From an uncultured Prevotellaceae bacterium (GTDB lineage: Bacteria > Bacteroidota > Bacteroidia > Bacteroidales > Bacteroidaceae), in contig OMXL01000013.1 in assembly GCA_900314985.1 (NCBI GenBank), positions 48,642 through 112,641 on the forward strand: 64,000 nucleotides of DNA, in the 5' to 3' direction. How positions within the stretch are numbered: the first letter of the stretch is position 1; each line of letters opens with the position of its first letter. Position numbers and translations under genes: made by a program. The notes under the pieces are model-generated. The model had not been told where the DNA came from. It did not search any database and saw nothing but the letters and a program-made list of their open reading frames with translations. This document shows, piece by piece, positions 60,413-64,000 of this stretch.

Positions 60413-60429
60413 TTATTGTTGTGACTGAA

Positions 60430-60810
60430 TTACTTCAGCTCAACTACGGCACCAGCCTCTTCGATAGCCTTCTTCAGGTTCTCAGCCTCGTCCTTAGACA
60501 GACCTTCCTTCAGAGTAGAAGGAGCACCGTCTACGAGATCCTTAGCTTCCTTCAGACCGAGACCACAAGCCTCCTTAACGGCCTTTACAACCTGCAGCTT
60601 AGCAGCACCAGCCTCCTTCAGAACAACGTCGAAAGAAGACTTCTCCTCAGCAGCAGCGGCGTCGCCACCTGCAGCGGGACCAGCAGCAACAGCAACAGCT
60701 GCAGCAGCGGGCTCAATTCCATACTCGTCCTTCAGGACTGTTGCCAACTCTTGTACTTCTTTTACTGTGAGGTTAACCAACTCCTCAGCAATAGCTTTAA
60801 TATCTGCCAT
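60430..60810 (-). CDS. rplL: 50S ribosomal protein L7/L12
   Basis: This 126-residue protein has the N-terminal dimerisation helices ([18 protein letters not shown]), an Ala-rich hinge ([19 protein letters not shown]), and the C-terminal globular domain with [20 protein letters not shown] that contacts translation factors. It follows rplJ as usual. Length is typical. Confidence 0.98.
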   Translation of the reverse strand: MADIKAIAEELVNLTVKEVQELATVLKDEYGIEPAAAAVAVAAGPAAGGDAAAAEEKSSFDVVLKEAGAAKLQVVKAVKEACGLGLKEAKDLVDGAPSTLKEGLSKDEAENLKKAIEEAGAVVELK

Positions 60811-60859
60811 TTTATTTAATTTTTAATTGTTTTTTAATGTTAATGTTACTTATTTTCGC

Positions 60860-61375
60860 TTATTTGTTACGCTCAGCGATAGCGTCAAGCAGGCCGTGGA
60901 GCTTGCCACCAGCATTCAGTCCAGAAACAACGTTCTTGACCGGAGACTGCAGCAGAGCCACAACGTCGGCGATAAGTTCGTTCTTGCTCTTGATAGATAC
61001 GAGTTCCTCGAGCTTGTCGGCACCTACGAAGAAACCTTCCTCTGCATAAGCAGCCTTCAGGGTTACGATGCCATCCTTCTTATACTCTTTGAGGAGCTTA
61101 GCGGGAACGTTAGCTGTCTGTGCGAACATCACAGCGGTGTTACCCTTCAAGCTATCATATAGGGGCGAGAAATCAATATCAGAAGCCTCGAAAGCCTTGT
61201 GGAGAAGAGTATTCTTCACAACGACCATCTTGATCTCATTCTTGAAGCACTTGCGACGAAGATCGCTTGTCTGCTCAGCATTCAGACCGGCAGTATCTAC
61301 CAGATAGAAGTGAGCATACTCCTTCAGCTTCTGTCCAAGTTCTACTACGATAGTATCTTTTAATTCCTTTTTCAT
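60860..61375 (-). CDS. rplJ: 50S ribosomal protein L10
   Basis: This 171-residue protein forms the base of the L7/L12 stalk. Its helical core starts MKKELKDTIVVELGQKLKEY, with the conserved KNTLLHKAF segment near residue 54 and a C-terminal L12-binding helix (NVVSGLNAGGKLHGLLDAI). Its place between rplA and rplL matches the universal order. Confidence 0.97.
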   Translation of the reverse strand: MKKELKDTIVVELGQKLKEYAHFYLVDTAGLNAEQTSDLRRKCFKNEIKMVVVKNTLLHKAFEASDIDFSPLYDSLKGNTAVMFAQTANVPAKLLKEYKKDGIVTLKAAYAEEGFFVGADKLEELVSIKSKNELIADVVALLQSPVKNVVSGLNAGGKLHGLLDAIAERNK

Positions 61376-61394
61376 TTTACTAAACTTTTACGAG

Positions 61395-62087
61395 TTATTC
61401 AACTGATTTAGGATCAATCTTAATACCAGCGCTCATAGTGCTGGAGATAAAGATACTCTTCATGTAGGTACCCTTGGCAGCAGCGGGCTTCAGCTTGATA
61501 ATGGTCTGCAGGAACTCCTTAGCGTTTCCGTAGATCTGCTCGGGAGTGAAAGTGATCTTACCGATTGAGGCGTGGATGATACCAGCCTTGTCAACCTTGA
61601 AGTCAATCTTACCCTGCTTAACTTCCTTAACTGCCTTAGCAACGTCCATAGTAACAGTACCGCTCTTGGGGTTTGGCATCAGACCACGGGGACCGAGGAT
61701 ACGGCCGAGGGGACCTAACTTACCCATGCAAGAGGGCATGGTGATAATTACATCAACATCAGTCCAACCCTGCTTAATCTTGTCGATATACTCATCAAGA
61801 CCAACATAGTCGGCACCAGCTTCTTTAGCAGCAGCTTCCTGATCGGGAGTACAGAGAGCGAGCACACGTGTTACCTTACCAGTACCATTCGGCAGCGATA
61901 CAACGCCACGAACCATCTGGTTAGCCTTACGTGGGTCTACACCCAAGCGTACATCGATATCAACAGAAGCCTCAAACTTGGTGGTGGTAATCTCCTTCAC
62001 CAGCTCTGCAGCTTCCTTCAAAGAGTATGCTTTCCCTGCTTCAACCTTATCAGCTACCAACTTTTGATTTTTTGTCAGTTTACTCAT
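61395..62087 (-). CDS. rplA: 50S ribosomal protein L1
   Basis: This 230-residue stalk protein carries [20 protein letters not shown], the [20 protein letters not shown] signature near residue 122, and the [15 protein letters not shown] segment. L1 often represses its own operon by binding the rplK leader. Length is normal. Confidence 0.98.
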   Translation of the reverse strand: MSKLTKNQKLVADKVEAGKAYSLKEAAELVKEITTTKFEASVDIDVRLGVDPRKANQMVRGVVSLPNGTGKVTRVLALCTPDQEAAAKEAGADYVGLDEYIDKIKQGWTDVDVIITMPSCMGKLGPLGRILGPRGLMPNPKSGTVTMDVAKAVKEVKQGKIDFKVDKAGIIHASIGKITFTPEQIYGNAKEFLQTIIKLKPAAAKGTYMKSIFISSTMSAGIKIDPKSVE

Positions 62088-62108
62088 TGTCTTAATTGAA
62101 GTTATTTA

Positions 62109-62549
62109 TTATTTACCAGGGAAGTCCCCTTTAACAGTGATACCCATGCTACGTGCTGTACCAGCGATCAACTTCATAGCAGACTCGATAGTAAAGCAGT
62201 TCAGGTCAGCCATCTTATCCTCAGCGATAGTACGAACCTGATCCCAAGTTACGCTAGCTACCTTCTTACGGTTAGGCTGGGCAGAACCACTCTTAACCTT
62301 AGCGGCCTCCAACAGCTGAACAGCTGCAGGGGGAGTCTTGATAATGAAGCTAAAAGACTTGTCTGCATAGTAGGTGATAACAACAGGAAGAATCTTTCCT
62401 GCCTTATCTTGGGTTCTGGCGTTGAACTCTTTGCAGAATCCCATAATGTTAATACCCTTAGAACCCAGTGCAGGTCCAACGGGGGGAGAGGGATTCGCAG
62501 CGCCACCTTTAATCTGTAATTTGATTAATCCAGCAACTTCTTTAGCCAT
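62109..62549 (-). CDS. rplK: 50S ribosomal protein L11
   Basis: This 146-residue protein opens [20 protein letters not shown] with the conserved [19 protein letters not shown], and ends with the rRNA-binding domain ([17 protein letters not shown]). It lies between nusG and rplA. The 96-base gap before it may hold the L1-binding leader. Confidence 0.98.
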   Translation of the reverse strand: MAKEVAGLIKLQIKGGAANPSPPVGPALGSKGINIMGFCKEFNARTQDKAGKILPVVITYYADKSFSFIIKTPPAAVQLLEAAKVKSGSAQPNRKKVASVTWDQVRTIAEDKMADLNCFTIESAMKLIAGTARSMGITVKGDFPGK

Positions 62550-62645
62550 TTCTGTTTTTTAAAATTTATTGAGTTATATATATGAGTCACGAGAGTGGAA
62601 GCCTCCCATAACCTTATATAGAACGAGCATTCCGTAACAAATGCC

Positions 62646-63194
62646 CTATTCTTTCTCTACCTGTGTAAAAGACAACTCCAGCGGAGTCTTGCGACCGAAG
62701 ATCTTCACCATTACCTTCAGCTTGTGCTTCTCGGTATTCACCTCCTCGATGATACCACTGAAACCACTGAAAGGTCCATCGGTAACCTTGACCGTCTCGT
62801 CAACACTATATGGAATATTGAGCTCAGCGCTCTCTATCGTCGTCTCCTCAGCAGTACCAAGGATGCGGTTGATATCTGACTGCTTTACTACCTGGGGATT
62901 GTCCAATCCTCCAAGGAATCCTAATACGTTAGGGATGAAACGCAGCATGTGAGCAACCTCTCCCTGCAGACAAGCCTGTACGAGTACATAGCCCGGAAGG
63001 AAGAGCTTCTCCTTGATGACACGCTTACCATTGCGAAGCATGGCATACTTCTCAGTAGGAAGAAGAACCTCACCAACGTGAGTACCGAGCACATCGTTAT
63101 GCTTCTTAGCAGCATCGATATACTCTTTTACCTTGCCTTCTTTTCCACTAACGGCACGCAGCACATACCATTTCATTCCTGATGTTTCAGCCAT
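62646..63194 (-). CDS. nusG: Transcription antitermination factor NusG
   Basis: This 182-residue protein has the NGN domain (KWYVLRAVSGKEGKVKEYI, later LFPGYVLVQ-like LFLPGYVLVQACLQGEV) and the C-terminal KOW domain (VKVTDGPFSGFSGIIEEVN). It couples RNA polymerase to ribosomes and Rho. Located 11 bases from secE. Normal length. Confidence 0.97.
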   Translation of the reverse strand: MAETSGMKWYVLRAVSGKEGKVKEYIDAAKKHNDVLGTHVGEVLLPTEKYAMLRNGKRVIKEKLFLPGYVLVQACLQGEVAHMLRFIPNVLGFLGGLDNPQVVKQSDINRILGTAEETTIESAELNIPYSVDETVKVTDGPFSGFSGIIEEVNTEKHKLKVMVKIFGRKTPLELSFTQVEKE

Positions 63195-63205
63195 TACTCT
63201 AAAGA

Positions 63206-63403
63206 TTAGTTAGGATAAACGGCACTCATGACTGCCTTGAACGCCACGTCCATCAGCCAAACCACAATAGCGATAATCAACGAAGCCGAAAGAACGACCA
63301 CTGCACTCTGGGTCAGTTCCTTGTATGAAGGCCACGTTACCTTATGAGCCAGCTCATCATAGCAGGCTTTGCAATAATTGATGAATTTCTTAATAATCTT
63401 CAT
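63206..63403 (-). CDS. secE: Protein translocase subunit SecE
   Basis: This 65-residue protein has one transmembrane helix (about residues 36-56) preceded by the amphipathic KVTWPSYKELTQSAVVVL, the SecE hallmark. The start MKIIKKFINYCK at 63403 is used; the upstream frame extension would run through tRNA-Trp. It stabilises SecY in the translocon. Confidence 0.95.
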   Translation of the reverse strand: MKIIKKFINYCKACYDELAHKVTWPSYKELTQSAVVVLSASLIIAIVVWLMDVAFKAVMSAVYPN

Positions 63404-63420
63404 ATTATCTTCTTTCTTAG

Positions 63421-63493
63421 CACGGGAAGGAGGACTCGAACCCACGACCCTCGGTTTTGGAGACCGATGCTCTACCAACTGAGCTATTCCCGT
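63421..63493 (-). tRNA. tRNA-Trp(CCA)
   Basis: The minus-strand 73-nt tRNA has acceptor ACGGGAA/TTCCCGT with discriminator G, D-arm TAGCTCAGTTGGTAGAGCA, an anticodon loop CTCCAAA (anticodon CCA), and T-loop GGGTTCGAGTCC. It lies between tuf and secE, its usual place in many bacteria. Confidence 0.96.
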
Positions 63494-63497
63494 ATGA

Positions 63498-63524
63498 AAG
63501 CCCCCACCCGTAAGCGGGGGCTTG
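63498..63524 (-). terminator. Terminator between tuf and tRNA-Trp
   Basis: AAGCCCCCGCTTACGGGTGG GGGCTTT forms a stem, but the following T run is short and the tRNA starts five bases later, so read-through or processing of the tRNA is possible. Confidence 0.6.
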
Positions 63525-63574
63525 TTTTTATTGTGGTCTTCTATGCTGCAACTTTGTTGCGGCAAAGCGGACTA

Positions 63575-64000
63575 TTAGTCCTCGTATACCTCAGTGATCT
63601 GACCAGAACCAACGGTGCGACCACCTTCACGGATAGCGAAACGCAGACCCTTGTTCAGAGCAACAGCGTAGATCAGCTCAACAGTGATCTCTACGTTATC
63701 ACCAGGCATTACCATCTCAACACCAGCGGGGAGAGTAATCTCACCTGTGCAGTCCATGGTGCGGAGGTAGAACTGAGGACGATACTTGTTTCCGAATGGA
63801 GTGTGACGACCACCCTCTTCCTTCTTCAGGACGTAGATAGAAGCCTTGAACTTCTTGAAAGGCTTGATCTGACCTGGGTGGCAGAGTACCATACCACGCT
63901 TGATCTCGTTCTTATCGATACCACGGAGCAGCAGACCAACGTTATCACCAGCCTGACCCTCGTCAAGGATCTTACGGAACATCTCAACACCAGTAACAAC
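63575..64000 (-). CDS. tuf: Elongation factor Tu, C-terminal part (cut by window edge)
   Basis: The C-terminal 141 residues of EF-Tu run to the window edge. They contain domain 2/3 landmarks: [30 protein letters not shown], the [19 protein letters not shown] segment, [20 protein letters not shown] and the terminal [21 protein letters not shown]-Tu delivers aminoacyl-tRNA to the ribosome. It is the first gene of the cluster with tRNA-Trp, secE, nusG and rplKAJL-rpoBC. The GTPase domain lies outside the window. Confidence 0.97.
   Translation of the reverse strand, partial: VVTGVEMFRKILDEGQAGDNVGLLLRGIDKNEIKRGMVLCHPGQIKPFKKFKASIYVLKKEEGGRHTPFGNKYRPQFYLRTMDCTGEITLPAGVEMVMPGDNVEITVELIYAVALNKGLRFAIREGGRTVGSGQITEVYED

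Noticed and set aside
63404-63565. N-terminal extension of SecE
   Set aside because: The extension is the translated tRNA-Trp and terminator; SecE starts at 63403.

Overview
The window comes from a Bacteroidales genome, most likely Prevotellaceae (Prevotella in the broad sense). The evidence is the recurring Bacteroidota -7 promoter box TAnnTTTG, a fused SecDF, a TonB receptor/PnuT/ThiN thiamine-uptake operon under a TPP riboswitch, large secreted proteins ending in a Prevotella-type C-terminal sorting tail (PTKGLYIVNGKKVVVK), and ribosomal and RNA polymerase proteins of Bacteroidota type.

Layout. 1-10.8 kb is an accessory region. It holds a ParE-like toxin/antitoxin pair cut by the window edge, then a tightly packed four-gene minus-strand operon. 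That operon encodes a PLD-domain SNF2-type helicase, an Eco57I/PglX-like adenine methyltransferase, a small C-tail-anchored protein and a 185-residue protein of unknown function, and is probably a restriction or anti-phage module. Next come a polyvalent-type kinase-fold gene flanked by 59-bp direct repeats, a frameshifted gene, and a DUF2442 gene beside a decayed DUF4160 gene. 10.8-11.6 kb is non-coding and carries a 311-bp inverted-repeat element. 11.6-14.6 kb is rplM-rpsI-rpsB-tsf, with an apparent frameshift in rplM. 14.7-25.7 kb is housekeeping: a BASS-type transporter, comM, an AsmA-like protein, a cysteine-less thioredoxin-fold lipoprotein, an OmpA/TPR lipoprotein, tRNA-Val, tRNA-Leu, and pyrE-SRPBCC-argH-lipoprotein. 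25.8-35 kb holds the thiamine operon, argS, an RNase H-like gene, ribD, prmC-recX and comF. 35-43 kb holds a lipoprotein, tRNA-Arg, a MaoC-like gene with an early stop, secDF, an EEP-family protein, a rhomboid protease, HU and a REP-associated tyrosine transposase (RAYT). 43.9-50.6 kb carries two paralogous transcription units, each a large secreted protein followed by a 55- or 66-residue MKKTYINP peptide gene and a hairpin, separated by large palindromic DNA. 50.7-64 kb is a histidine phosphatase and then the conserved tuf-trnW-secE-nusG-rplKAJL-rpoBC cluster on the minus strand.

Three features stand out. (1) GC-rich palindromes of one family are embedded in frame in five protein genes (the defence methyltransferase, pnuT, thiN, ribD, prmC), and a RAYT gene lies in the same window. 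(2) Tandem heptanucleotide repeats of several unrelated sequences recur. They sit directly against the -7 box of at least six promoters, and one tract lies inside the argS coding sequence, where loss or gain of a unit would shift the frame. (3) The duplicated sorting-tail protein plus MKKTYINP-peptide units look like an uncharacterised two-gene cassette. Apparent frameshifts or early stops in rplM, the 9.7-10.1 kb gene and the MaoC-like gene should be separated from assembly errors.
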